The notes: generated by a model not told the origin, from the sequence alone. Shown: positions 40,844-53,350, numbered from the stretch's first letter. The stretch is 64,000 bases of DNA from Tanytarsus gracilentus (GCA_038502055.1 JAXRKN010000038.1:3844001-3908000); one strand, 5' to 3'. A program made the numbers and translations.

Positions 40844-43800
40844 TAAACATTGAACTCTACGTCAATGTGGATTCGGACACAAAAAAAATAATATCATCAA
40901 ATCCTTCATCATCAAGAAAAAAAAATCAACAATAATTTTTATGAAAAGCAATATTTTTTAGGATTTCCACGGATTTAGAGAGTTGAAAGAAAAAAAATTC
41001 AAAAAGCTCATGAGAAAAAAAATAATATTTCGTATGACACACAAAAAGTACTATATGCATATTTTATCACTTCCGAATGCTATAACAAGAAAAAAAAATT
41101 GTTTCGAAAATTTCTTAAAAAAACCACTTAGAATCGGCATCGTATTAAAAAAATGATTTTTCAATTTAAATAATTAATAACGATAACATACATTTAGAGA
41201 GTATTGGTGCTACATATTATTACATTTAAAAGTGAAAACACATGTGAAGAATTTTACCAATCGATGATGCTTATGTGTCGACTCTCGATTTTATATAATC
41301 AGTTCTTCTTCTTATTTTCAATCACTTCGTGAATTCAACACGAAGATTAGTTGTCGCGAAAAAAAAATTAAATTGGATATAAGAAGCATTAATAATATAG
41401 TAGAAAATCTGTGATTTTAAATCAATGAGAGAAAGAAGTGTGTTAAGAAAGTGCTTGACAGAGAAGAGGGCACACGATACGCATATATTTTAAGATTGCT
41501 TAAAAGAACATATGCTGAAAACAAGAGAAAGAATTTCAGTCGCAAAAGAATTATTTGCGATAAATTTTACTTTAAAAATTTTCTTGTTATACAATTGACT
41601 GAATTATATTTATACCTAATCCTTGATAGTGGAGAAACAAGTTACATACAACTCAATATGAAGGAATTTATAGGTTTTTCAGTTGATCCTAGTAGAGTTT
41701 TTATACATACAAAAACCACAAAACACATTTGCATTCATGCAACCTACAATAGATTGAAATCTTTTTTAAAACAAAGCCATAAAATTGATAAGAAATAGTT
41801 ACAAAAAAAATTTATATCAATAGTTACAGTTGAAAAAGAAGAAAAATATTTCTATACTACAAAATGCAGCAATAGCTTAACCCTATCAAACAACCCTCGT
41901 TAAAAAGTTTTATTCTTTAATTAAATATCATCCATTCACCATCAAAACTTTCCTTTTTTGTGTCGTATTATGATCATCTCTTCGTACATTAAAGTATTTT
42001 CTCTTTTTGATTTGTTCAAATTTAAAATTTATTAAAAAAAATATTAACCCTTTTTCCCCTTGAATGGCTGTTGAATGATTTTAGGAAATTTTAGTTTAAT
42101 TTAGTTTGAAAGTGTACATTTTAGCAAAAAATTTACGACTTAATCTCAAGAGATCTTAATTGTTATACACACACACAATACATTGAATGTACAACTTTTT
42201 AATTGTGAGCATGAATTTTCTTATTTTTCTCTTCGAATATTAATTGCAAAAAAAAATTAATTGTTTCTCAATGAGAGGTGTGATGGTGTTTCAGAAGGTC
42301 ACCCACCCTTGGATTCTCTTCTCACTCACAAAAAATATAAATTTGAAAAAATTAATATGTCAATTTTTTTGATATTTGTAACCATTATGATGGAAAAATA
42401 GCTGATTTTTTCGTTACCCTTTTTTATTCATTACGGTAAATTATTTATTTTAATTAAATGAGCATAAAAATGTTTAAATTTTTATTTCAATGAGGTGAGA
42501 AATCTTCAAAACCACGAAAAAGCGTTCCTTATATTTTTATTGAACTAAAAAGGTAAAGAATCGTATTTAGATTTAAATATATATTTTTTCTCTCCTTACA
42601 TACGGTCATTTTGTTTATAAAATATAGAGCTTTGACGAGTAGAGTTTATATTTATTTAATTTGCCCCTTAAAAAATGTGCAGAGTTAATCGAGAAAATCA
42701 AATGATTACAAAAATCAAAACACACAAAAAAGTTTGTTAATTTTAATTAATTATTAGTTTAGTTTATGTTTAAGTTTAAGGTTAAAAAATACCTTAATTA
42801 GTTTATTGTGAAACGGAATTAATTACGATACCAAAAAATATTTTTTCGAAACCAAAAAAAAATTAAAATGCAACAAAATTGATCATCAAAATTCGTTAAG
42901 TTTAGAGATTGAGATTTTTGAGTCAATAACTTGTTTAATCAAAATTAATGCTTTTGGAAAAAGAAGCGAGTTATACAAAAAAAATTTGAAATTATTGGCT
43001 GTGAATTGTTAATTAAATTTAATTTTATTTTAAAGACAAAAATATTTTTAAAAAAGAAAAAAATATTTGGCAAAATTTTTACTTTTTGGATGAAGAAAAA
43101 TTTTTACAAAATTATTGGCACGAGTGATCTCAAAAATGTGATTGAAAATAATTTTCTTATTAAGAAACTTTTGGCTGTATATTTCGGAACAATGATAGTC
43201 GAAAAAATATTTTGTGATTAATTCAAAATGCTAAAGTTAAGATTGAGAAAGATGAAAAAATTGAAAAATTAGTTTTATCATTTTTTGTCTCTATTTTTTT
43301 GGTTTAATAAATTTCTTTTGAAAAATTGGATATCATTATTATTTTGCAATCAATTAATAAAAATCACATTCCTGTTGAAAAACTTAGTTCTTTTTCTTCA
43401 CGTCACACCCATCGTTTTTCTTTGTTTTATCACGAAAAAATATTACTAACATCAACTTTGTGTCAATTGAAAATCTACAAATTATGCTAAAATAACAATT
43501 TTTAATCTGTGGCTTCATTTTTTACTCACTCATTCAGTTTTCCACAATAGCAAAAGAATTCTAAACTGTAAATATTCAAAAAATAACAAATTAGACTCTT
43601 TAGAGATGAAAATTTCACTAACACAAAAATATAGCGGAAATTTCAGTTGTTTTTCAGCACATGCTGCTTCATCTTTATGTCATCTCACCTGCGATAAAAG
43701 AAAATTCTTTTGGACTATAAAGTTATATATCGAGCATAAACATAAACAATTTGATAAAAAAAAATAAATTCACAAAAAAACACATAATGATGATTAATAA

Positions 43801-46800
43801 TTTTGTTGGCAAGAAAATTCTAAAAAATTTACTTTTAAAATTTTCTTGTCAATATCACGCTTAGAGTGCCTCTTAAATTTTAAAAAATATTTAAAATGAC
43901 TCAAAATATAAAACAGAAAAAAAATATTTCCAAAAATGTAGTGGACAGCAAAAAAAAGTATCGTTGGTCGTGTGTAACTCTTTTAATTTTTGCAATGATC
44001 ATCATTTACAATAGTCTCAAATATTTTCAGTTACCTCTTATGATTTTTCTTTTCTATCATCCTTCAAACTGAAAAATACTGAAAAAGAATTACATGAAAT
44101 AGCAGCTCAGGGGCATCTCAAATTCTTCCACAACACAAAACAAAAGAAGTAAAATTCAATTGAAATATTTAACAAATAAAAAAAATGAATTATTATATCA
44201 ACTTATCAATAGACCCAAAATGAATAAATAAAATAGAAATTTTACACAATTTTAGCACATTGCGCGTCGTTTCGATGAAATGATGTCTAATGTGTTGTTG
44301 CTCTCAATAGACCTGAATTATAATTGACTTCACACAAAACTCATATACACAGAACTTTTTTCAATATTAACTAAACTTTTTCATTTTTGTTATCGATAAT
44401 TGAGATACCCTCGAAAAAAAAGTAAAATAATGTAAATTGTTTAAGTTTTTTTTCTACTCTTGTATCTCATGTGTAAGATTTTTTCTCTAATTTAAATTGT
44501 TACTAATTTTCATCGGCCAATAAAATGATTTTCATTGACTTATTCAATACGATGAATGTAATTATTTGAGTGCCAAGCTATTAATAAACGATAATAAGCG
44601 ATTTTTTGTATTTTAAAAGAAACTATGTGCAGAATTTAATCAATTAAATTTAATTGATTGCGTCATTTAAGAGATACTTCATGCGAGAGGGAAAATGAGG
44701 CAAAGGAATGAAGAAGAAAAAAATTGTTTCATATCAATTTGGAGTCAACATTACTTCACGCATGACATCCATCACACAAACACACACACACACACATACA
44801 TACTAAATTTAATTTGATTTCTTCATTTAAAAAATTCCTTCTTTCCTTCTTCGTTGGAATGTCAATAAATGGAAGTGAATTAAAAGAAAATAAATGAAGT
44901 AAAAACATTTAAGAGTAAAGGAAGAAGAGGAAAAATATGAAGTATATTAAAAATTTACACCTAGTAGTGCCTGTTCTCAATTTATTATGATATATATGAT
45001 GACGATGATGATAAAAAACTTATATAATAATAAAGAAAAACCTAGTGATAGATACTGATTTTTTTCAGAAAGCAAAATCATTTAAAATGATTCACACAAG
45101 ACACACACACACAGAAAATCTTTTGAGAAAAAATATTATTTAAAGGAAGAAAATGCAAAAACAATTTTTCGATGCACTCTCATCACCACTCAACTCACAC
45201 ATTGCAAAAAAATGGAGGACAACCCTCAACACGCTAAATTCACAAAATTGATACAAGTAAAAAAAAGTTTAGAGAATGCTTGATTTAACAAAACTATTAA
45301 AAAATTTATTGCGTAACCCAAAAAAAAGTAAAAGAAAAATATTTAATAGAAATAAAACATTTTGAACTTTATCACCTAATTTTTCGAACGTTCTTCTCGA
45401 AAATAAAAGCTGCTTATATGAGCCACCAAATTTGAATGACAAAAAAGGCGAGGTTGCATTTCGATAAATTGTTGTAAATAATAATTTGCGTTTATTGCTA
45501 CCGGAAAGAAAAAAAATTAGTAGGAATGATTTTTAAAATGTGTCACTTTGTCAATTATTAAGGAACACTTTTTAAAAAATATTTCCCACTTGCGAATGTG
45601 AAAGAAATCGGTTGACTTTATATATTATTCCATTCTTCTTCTTTTTGATAATTCAATGACGAATGAAAGGATCATTTTAAAAAGAGAGAGAGGGAAAAAA
45701 GAGTACACACAAAAACACGAAGTGGAAAAAATTAAAAAAATGCATATCATAGTTGTAAAATCAATTACGAAAATATCATCGTGAAAAAAAAGATGATGAT
45801 TGTGCGAATGAGAGAGGAAAATTTGCAAAGTCACAATTTTGATGAAATAAAAAGAAGAAAAAAATGCTGTAAAAAATGTTTTTTATTTTATCACTTTAAT
45901 GAATGTTAAAAACTTTAATTAACACTTTGATAATTATTTTAAATTTTTTATTTCTAGCGTGACAAATATCAACGATTCATGGCAGCTAAACCATCAGCCT
46001 CAATCATGAGTGGATTGAATCGCTTGAAATCCTCGACACCACAAATGTCAACCTCATCACCCTCATCGACCTCAACATCCTCCTCAATGTCCATGATGCC
46101 ATCGCCATTTCACTTTCCGTTCATGCCATTTTCATTTGGTGCAAATCTCTTTGATAATGCGGGCGAAAATAGAAACCAACAACCGCCACTCGATCCGAAC
46201 CGCATCTTGCATCTTCTTCATCAACAATCGCTGTTGGCTGAGGAGCTTTTGAAATATCGTGCACTTCTCGGCATGCCTTCAACTTCATCCTCTAATCCCT
46301 ACGCAGACTTGAAACCTTCCATTGAGTTATTTAAAATTTCATCAGATACAAAGAAAGATATCGTCCATGATTCACAAATGATTTCAATTCCATCCAATAA
46401 AAGACAAACTCCATCCTCATCGACATCGGAAATTGACTTGACCAGAGATGAAGGATGTCCAACGCCCAAAATTAAAACCCGTCCCGATTCGGAATTGTTT
46501 CCCGAAAAGATGACTACAACTATTTCGGCCGCTGCCGTCTCTGCCATGCTCATCGATCCCGATGAGTTAAAGTGCCACATTTGCATGGCAAATTTTCCAT
46601 CATTGTGGCTTCTCGAACAGCACACTGCATTGCAGCACAGTCAACTTTCATGCTCGGAGAAACCAACTAAATGTGACAATTGTGGTCAAACTTATCGGTG
46701 AGTGTACTTGAATTATATTAATTATTTAAATCTTAATTAAACATTTTTACAGTTACAATTGCTGCATGCAATCATCACTCTTGTTGAGTGCACATGATCA

Positions 46801-47986
46801 TCCAAATAATCCAAATCGTGCAAGACTTCCCGCTGATAAGTGAGTTAAAAAATAATTTGTACTTTCTTAAACTCATGATCTCATCTCATTGTTAGACTCT
46901 TCACGTGCGATGTTTGCGGCATGCAATTTCGCTATTTGAAATCATTCAAGAAGCATCGCTTGAATCATGCATTGGAGCGTTTGCACGGCAAGAAGGAGGT
47001 TAACGAGAACACTGGTGAATTAATGGTATCAAGTACAAATGATGATAGCGGCATTGCGAAGGGCATCATTAGTCTCGAAGACGAGCAAAAGTTGTTAGAT
47101 GATCAGGATCAAGACGATACAATAGACTCCATTAGCAATACGAATAGCAATATGAACATTTCTTCACATAGTCTTATCAGTAAAGTTCATTTGAACGATC
47201 CCATTTCTAGTATTTCAACAGATAATAATTCTGGTGGTGATATTAAAGATAAGTTGTCGATTTGTAGTGCAATAACTGAATGTGATAATCAAGAAACCAA
47301 TGGCAATATTACCAGTTCGGAAAAGAATCAGGGGAATTTCAATGCGATGCGGAAGAAGCACGAGACTGAATCGTCGGCGGTAAACTACGCCCTTTCTCAC
47401 ATGTCCAACTCATTTCCCATGCAGGGCTCGAGTGGATCCTTAAAGTCGCTATTGAGTGCTGAAGCGCTCTCTAATCAAAATTTAATGGGGTTGAATACTC
47501 AGGATGCTTCGGTGTTAAACTTTTTACGGGTGGATACGGCTGAGAAGCGAGACAAACGATTTGCATGTCCTTTCTGTGGTAAATGCGTGCGATCAAAGGA
47601 GAACTTAAAGCTGCATGTTCGAAAGCATACCGGTATGATATGACACCAAAATTTAAGATTAATTTGTGACAAAGCACTTTGAAAATTAAGCTCTAAATAA
47701 TTAAATTTCAATTCATCCTAGGTGAACGTCCATTCGTATGTTTATTTTGTGGACGAGCATTCGGTGGCAAAAGCGATTTAACTCGTCACTTGAGGATTCA
47801 TACGGGCGAAAGGTAAGCACACCGCACTAAAATAATTTTCATCTCTTCTAAGTTCTCTCCAATTTTTTCACATTCAGACCGTATCATTGTGAAAGCTGCG
47901 GAAAATGTTTTGCACGCGCTGACTATTTGTCGAAACATTTAACGACTCATGTTCACAATTCACAATCACAGCAGCAGCAGCGCTGA
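27047..47986 (+). CDS. BTB/C2H2 zinc-finger transcription factor, isoform with zinc-finger module B
   Basis: The same five BTB and linker exons can be joined at codon phase 0 (end 36837) to a second 3' module: 45958-46697, 46753-46839, 46896-47632, 47722-47812 and 47878-47986. The total is 2835 bases, 944 codons plus stop. Module B has a Ser/Met-rich start, a SUMO-interaction-like IDLT near residue 515, a C2H2 finger at about 561-584, and an aberrant Cys-rich segment split by an intron. Canonical fingers follow at about 635-657, 855-877, 883-905 and 911-933, the last three joined by TGERP. It ends in a short Gln run. Alternative 3' zinc-finger exons are how lola, ttk, broad and fru diversify DNA specificity. 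An AATAAA lies at 48021, 35 bases past the stop. The exons are well supported; whether they join the common exons directly or through module A is unproved. Confidence 0.8.
34817..35660 (+). mobile_element. Non-autonomous MITE-like element, copy 1, with internal minisatellite
   Basis: The element shares its first 60 or so bases with a second copy starting at 48141. Near its ends it has an 11-base perfect inverted repeat: GCGTAACCCAC at 34847-34857 and its reverse complement at 35644-35654. The 5' end also has a small hairpin (ACCCAC, two bases, GTGGGT). The centre is a 129-base tandem repeat, and a short GACG-type run (ACGGACGGACGG) lies near the 3' end. No transposase is encoded. Terminal-repeat MITEs and Helentron-associated elements with central tandem repeats are both possible classes. 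It lies in intron 1 of the BTB-ZF gene and ends about 40 bases before the acceptor of exon 2. Confidence 0.65.
34915..35480 (+). repeat. 129-base tandem repeat inside the MITE-like element
   Basis: Starts of the shared GGACA(T/C)TTTGGCTGTC motif fall at 34915, 35035, 35164 and 35293, with a diverged one at 35458. Central units are exactly 129 bases apart and nearly identical; the first spacing is 120 and the last 165. Because 129 is a multiple of three, one frame stays open for 179 codons across the array, which explains an apparent ORF here. Each unit carries GTCCAT and ATGGAC in opposite orientations, so its transcript could form hairpins. Confidence 0.85.
36838..40053 (+). other. Intron between the common BTB/linker exons and zinc-finger module A
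   Basis: It has phase 0, begins gtgagt and ends ttgcag. No C2H2-type coding exon is seen inside these 3.2 kb. The stretch is A+T-rich, with a CT run at 37964-37978 and several poly-A/T tracts. Confidence 0.8.
40844..45957 (+). other. 3' UTR of isoform A, then intron before module B
   Basis: No coding exon with a recognisable domain is seen. The sequence after the module A stop is extremely A+T-rich, with many poly-A tracts and several AATAAA-like hexamers (for example near 44221), so the poly(A) site cannot be chosen. A CA microsatellite lies near 44776-44796. The region ends in the acceptor tttctag before module B. Confidence 0.7.
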
Positions 47987-48020
47987 GAAATTGGACGGCG
48001 GAGACGTCACTTCCTCCGCA

Positions 48021-48026
48021 AATAAA
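48021..48026 (+). other. Poly(A) signal candidate for isoform B
   Basis: A canonical AATAAA lies 35 bases downstream of the TGA at 47984-47986. It is a plausible but very short 3' UTR end; hexamers like this are frequent in such A-rich DNA. Confidence 0.35.
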
Positions 48027-48140
48027 ATTAAAAACTGATATTTGATGACCATAACAAGCAATATGAATATGTGTAAAATGAAAACTAATGACAGTCACAA
48101 TTTATTTAGAAATTCACGTGAAACTGAACAAAAAAAATGG

Positions 48141-48885
48141 ATGTTTCAAAACCCACACGTGGGTGTTGCCGCGTAACCCACTTGTAACAGATCAGTGTTT
48201 AAGAGACGAAGTGATAAAAAATGGTTTAGTCAATCCGGGCACTTTGGGTGTCCGTGGGAGTCCTGTTGGAAATTTTTCAAAAATGGTTTTGGTCATTGGA
48301 TTCTGGGGCCATTTAGGGGTTCAAGGAACCCCTGGAGGGGTTGGTTTGGAAAAAGGGGGTTTTGGGGGGTGGGGGGGGTTTGGGGGGGGGGTGGGTTAGA
48401 TTTTTTAAAAATCATCTTGTCAATTTCGGCATCAGTTCAACGATACCAAGAGTGAAAAGGAATTTTGGGGGTGGCCGTCATGAGGGAAATTATCAAAAAT
48501 CTAATGCCATTCAGTTCCTGGTTCAATTAGAGTTCAACGAGATAATGAACATAGTTCTGAAAAATATTGCTGTCCGTGGCACTGCTGGCCGGATGATGGT
48601 TCTATTTTATCGATTCCTGGTCAATCACGAGTTCAACGATCCCAGAAGATATAAAAAAATTAAAAATGAGTTATGGCCGTCCATGGACGACCATAGGTCA
48701 TGACTCAAAAAATAGTAGTGCCTGAAATATAAACCCTAAGAGCTACATCGGAAAAAAAAAAAGTTTTTAGGGTAGGAAAAAATCTCTTTAGAAGGAAGGA
48801 AGGAAGGAAGGAAAGAAAAAAGGAAGAAGGAAGGAAGAAAGAAAAAAAAAAAAAAAAGATAAACACCTTTGGGGTAAAAAAAAAG
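48141..48885 (+). mobile_element. MITE-like element, copy 2, degraded or sequence-corrupted
   Basis: The first 60 or so bases match copy 1 (34817 on) without visible difference. Sequence order is then kept, but similarity decays into G homopolymers (48354-48396) and an AAGG microsatellite (48791 on). Recognisable anchors in the same order as copy 1 include GTCAATCC, CACGAGTTCAACGAT, GGCCGTCCATGG, CATAGGTCATGACTCAAAAA and CCCTAAGAGCTA. The end near 48861-48885 is a distorted form of the copy 1 terminus. The element lies about 155 bases past the module B stop, in or next to the 3' UTR of the BTB-ZF gene. Confidence 0.6.
48791..48858 (+). repeat. AAGG/GAAA purine microsatellite
   Basis: A run of AAGG units grading into poly-A, placed where copy 1 of the MITE-like element has its ACGG run. 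It seems to have arisen from, or to be a misread form of, that run. Confidence 0.7.
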
Positions 48886-51800
48886 GGAGAAAGAAATAGC
48901 AAATAAATTATACACAGATGAACAATTTTATCAACGAAATAATTTTTTAAATGAAGCAAAGATTTTATTTATAATTTTAGTGCAATGAAAAAAAGAAGAA
49001 AACACGCAAAATGCTCACTTAAGTAAATGTTTAAGGGAGAGATGAAATTTAATTTTTGTCCAACATATACCAACGAAGATTGCTATCAGTTTATTGAATT
49101 TGATAGCGTCACACATACACAAAGAGAAACTAACAATTAATGAAAACGCAAAATGTTACCTCAGAGTTCATAAAATAATGTTTATGAAATTAAATTAGTC
49201 AGTTTAGTTATTTTAAACAATACCACAAAAATGATGCAATATAAAATGGAATGGGATTGAAAGTTTTGAAAATAAGGAAGGAAAAAATTGGTTGACAAAA
49301 AAATGTTGCAATTTTTATTGAATTTCACGCTTAAATTTAAATTCAGTCCATGAAGAAATTGGAAAACTATTTTATTAAGAATTAAAAAATTAGAGCTGAA
49401 TTAAGGTGTTAGGAATGAAGAATATGTTCAGCGACACTCACTTATAGGATAGGAAAAGAGAGAAATTCTACATGCGAAGAGTCTGTGATTAATATTTAAA
49501 AATGTAATTGAATGCGATACTTATTACGTCATTGTAATAATAATTAATTATTTTTGTTATAATTTCACTTAAACTCTATCTATGATCAAATATTCAGTTA
49601 ACCATTTTTATTCGATAAATGAGAAAAGGCTCTGAAAGATGAGTGCAAGGATGAGTTTGATATGAGGGAATTTTTTAATTTTTGTAGTGAATTAATTTAA
49701 ATATGTTTTATTTCTTCAGCCCAAAATTAAATCCAAATTTTTTGAAATTTAGTCAGAAATAAAAGTTTCGATTTCAAATTTTTATTTTAATAATTTTGAA
49801 ATATTTTCATCAACTGAAAAATAATTTTTACATAAACTTAAAACCAATTAATTCCTAAAAAATTCCTCGCATCAGACTCCATCCCTAATATTGTAGTTGT
49901 TAATTATACGAGATGTGAACGAGAAACTATTTTGTTACCAATGCAGTTGTTGATTAACTTTTTGCTGTGTTTTACTCTTGATTTTAAACTATAAATAAAA
50001 AAATAGTATTTTAACTGTGCCAAAATCAATGTACCTCAACAACAATAATAGTGAAACAGTCAATACTGCTAAATAAAACTCAATAGAACTGGACTTAGTT
50101 AGTGAACCAAATGATGAAACAAAAAACCGATGACACAAAATTCAACTCGTTTCGAAACAAAGTGATTAAAAAAAGTTTTATTCAGACTCAAAATTTTTTA
50201 TTTAAAAAATATTCTTGGCGTAAAAGTGGGAAAATGGGAAGGATAGTGAATAGTATAAAGAAAAAAAATATGGAAACATGTTGTACAAATTTAGAGCAAA
50301 AAAACGAGGATGTGAATGGATTGTGTCTAAGAATGATGGAAGATTGAAAAGAAAATTTTCTATAGAGATTAAGCAAAAAAAAATTAAAAAGTTTTAAAAA
50401 ATTAAATCAATGTTTTTTGGATGTTTTGTAAAGAAGGAAAAAATAATCTAATAATATTATAATATCAAATTTACTACGAATTGTAGGAAAATGAAGAAAA
50501 AAATCATTCAAACTCACGATGTGCTTATTTTTTCAACTCGAAAGGATAAAATTGTGTAAGTCGTCCAATTTTTTTACAAGAGACTTTTGATGAAAGAAGA
50601 AAATGAACGTTTTATTGAGATGAGGAGTAGAAAGAGTCCTTATATACCTTTTTATTATATATATAGATGTCTACATGTCTCACTCCGATTATTTATACAC
50701 GTAAAAACTTTTATTTACGAAAAAAGAAGATTGTAAATATGATAAAAAAATAAACTTTCCGATAAAAAGAGAAAATCCATAAGATCAAAAGTGTGATAAG
50801 CTAAAAACGACTTTTTAATTAATGAGAATCAAAACAAATGTTAAACATTGAATGAAAAATTAAATTGAGAGAACTTTTTGACTTCTAGTTTTTAATGTTC
50901 CTATAAAAATTTGCTCTACATTGTAAAAGTCATTTCACTTCTGTTAAATATCGATTGGAATTAAGAAAAACTCTTTAAAATTAGAGAAAATAAAATTTGT
51001 TTCTCATCTAAATCTTAAGCAAAAAAATGAAAACTGTAAAATTTAATAATTTCACCAAAAAAACATTCTTCTTGGAGGGTTGTAAGACTTGCAAAAACAA
51101 AAACAAAATTTTATCGATAAAAATTATATTTTAAAATGAAAAAAAAATGTGGATGTAAAATTCCTGTAGAAATTCATAAGGAAACAAAAAAATTATTTAT
51201 TCCAAAATTTAAGAACAGAAAAATATAAAAAATTATTTGATGTTGTGGTCTGCAAAGATGTGCAAAATTATTGAGAAAAAAAATTAGATCACTTGAAAAT
51301 TAAAATGTTGATAAAAAATTGGTATTACACATTAAAAATGTTGGCACATATAAAATTGCTTTCAGTGTCGTTTACTTAGGTCAAGATAAAAATTTAAAAA
51401 TTACTAAAACTATTTAGAGTCATTCGAGAAAAAAAGAAAAGTCTTGAGTGGAAATAAAACGGAAAAATTTGTGCAAATAAAACTAAATTTTTTTGAAACT
51501 TTTTTCCTGTAAATATTTTACAATTTCATCGAGGAAAAAATAACAGAAATGACACTTCAATACATGCCTGCCAATAACCATAAAATAAACCGAACCAATC
51601 GATTTAAGTTGAGTTAAAAAAATATTAATTTTCTTTAAACACAAACGCAATCCTGGAACTCAATTGTTTATTCTTGTTGAATTATGATTCTTCTTCTTAT
51701 ATACAATACATGAAACTGTTTAGTGAAATAAATGAAGAAAAATATTTGAACAACTCACACACACAACAAAGCTCAGGAAGATTTTATTATTGAAATATAC

Positions 51801-52670
51801 CGTGAGGAAGAAGTAAAAAATGAAGTTTTCAAACAGAAAATATGTGAATGAAAATTATTTTATCAGAGAACATTTTAGAAGTATTAATGTTTTAATTTTT
51901 TTATATACAATCAAACAATAACAACGGAATGATTTTAATCAATATAACAAAAATTTCAATAAGAATGAGCAAATTTAAAAATTCTCGATCATTTAAAAAA
52001 AACTCTTTTGTTCTGTGAATTTGACAAAAGTAAAAATGAAAACTTTCGATGCGAAAAAAATTCAATTGAATTCTTGGAAAAAAATTAAAATTGAAAAAAT
52101 ATTGATGTAAATTTTGATTATGAAAAGTGACGAAATAAAGGTTATTAAAACGAAAAAACGTCTCATATTGAAATGTTAATTTTAACATTTGCAGAGCTCT
52201 AAAGTGGTAAGCTTTCATACGGTTTCAGAGCATGGAGTGATGTTAATTTTGATGAGCACGTTGCCCGCTATTATTGATATTTTTATTTTTGAACGTCAAG
52301 TTTTTATTTTCTGCTTGACAATAAAATTAAATTAAATTTTTATTACAGATTAAATAAAAAATTTGATTAAAATGATTTAATTAAATTAAGTAAAACTACT
52401 TAATGCAATTAAGAGGTTTTAATTTTCTTTTCTGTCCAAGCATTGAAGTCTATTGTTCAAAAAAAATTTCAATCCTTTGAGGTTAAAAGGATTTTTCCCT
52501 AAAACATTCTTCTGATGCTTTGTGAACATTCTATGAGTGCTTCACAAAAGTTAAGAGGGGAAAACTCGCCGCTGAAAGCACAAAAATGTTTTTGCTTCAT
52601 ACAAAAAGTTATTAAAATTCAATGCAAGTATTTTTGTTGTGTAGGGAAAAATTTGCAACTTAACTTTTTT
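48886..52670. other. Gene-free interval between the BTB-ZF gene and the nrf-6-like cluster
   Basis: About 3.8 kb of very A+T-rich DNA with no coding exon, RNA gene or clear repeat that I can recognise. The open frames are short and low in complexity. It marks the border between two unrelated loci on the same strand. Confidence 0.6.
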
Positions 52671-52688
52671 TTAACAGCAGAATTAAAG

Positions 52689-52694
52689 TCAGTT
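52689..52694 (+). promoter_or_regulatory. Initiator-like motif upstream of the nrf-6-like relic
   Basis: TCAGTT fits the insect initiator consensus (TCAKTY). It lies 144 bases before the relic's ATG, inside a block that is almost identical to the 5' flank of the complete paralog. From the A as +1, positions +28 to +33 read GGTTTA, a partial downstream-promoter-element match. No TATA box is seen. Confidence 0.35.
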
Positions 52695-52832
52695 TATTTC
52701 TAGACGTTGATGTGATCGGTTTAAAAAGTTTTTTGAAAAAGTAGGAGAAGTGCATTTTTAATAAATTCTAGAGAAGAAAAAAAAATTAAATCCGTTTTAC
52801 TCAAAGTGCAATGACAGTGAATTAATTTAAAA

Positions 52833-53350
52833 ATGAAGAGAATTACCTTTACTATAGTCCTATCATGTATCGCGATGATCAATGTGAATTGCATGCAAAA
52901 TTGCATTTCTGAGCCGATCTTCATACCAAATGAAAATATTTCAGTGCCAAATAATAATTTTACATTATCGATTAAAAATACTGTGATAATTAGTGAACGG
53001 AGTGTGAATCGAAGCGATGGTGTTGAACTGCCATATAATGTCGCTCCAGAAATATCAAATTATGAGAGGGGTAAGAAGTCTTTTTAAAAACACTCGAATT
53101 TTTATTTCAATTTTTCTTGCAAACATACTCAGCATAGTTCTTATAGCAATGACACTGTTCTCATAGAATATCCATTCAATATTTTTAAAGACTTAATTGT
53201 TAAAAAAATAAAGTTACTGAAAACTTTCATTGTGATAAAAGTGGTTCATTTATAAAATAATTCTATGATCGATGAATAAAATAACTTCATTGTTTCGAGA
53301 TATTTTACTTTTTAAACATTTATGACCTTTTATATTTGTATAGTTCTAAA
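52833..53350 (+). pseudogene. nrf-6-like relic: first exon fused to last-exon fragment
   Basis: Bases 52833-53070 correspond to the 238-base first exon of the complete paralog at 53539: signal peptide, then a short extracellular segment, same donor position and phase. About 60 bases later (from 53133) the sequence matches the end of the paralog's last exon (IEYPFN region, 58328 on) and its 3' UTR, including AATAAA at 53275. All middle exons are missing, so the NRF and acyltransferase domains are lost. Splicing into the remnant would give an immediate stop. Read without splicing, the frame stays open for 84 codons, to 53087. It is best read as an internally deleted upstream copy of a tandem array; a short secreted product cannot be excluded. 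Confidence 0.75.

Noticed and set aside
41451..41798. 115-codon open frame after the module A stop
   Set aside because: No domain or signal; it lies in the A+T-rich 3' UTR or intron and its composition matches the surrounding non-coding DNA.
44776..44796. CA microsatellite and other simple repeats considered as CRISPR-like or satellite arrays
   Set aside because: Plain dinucleotide or trinucleotide runs with no spacer structure; ordinary for an insect genome.
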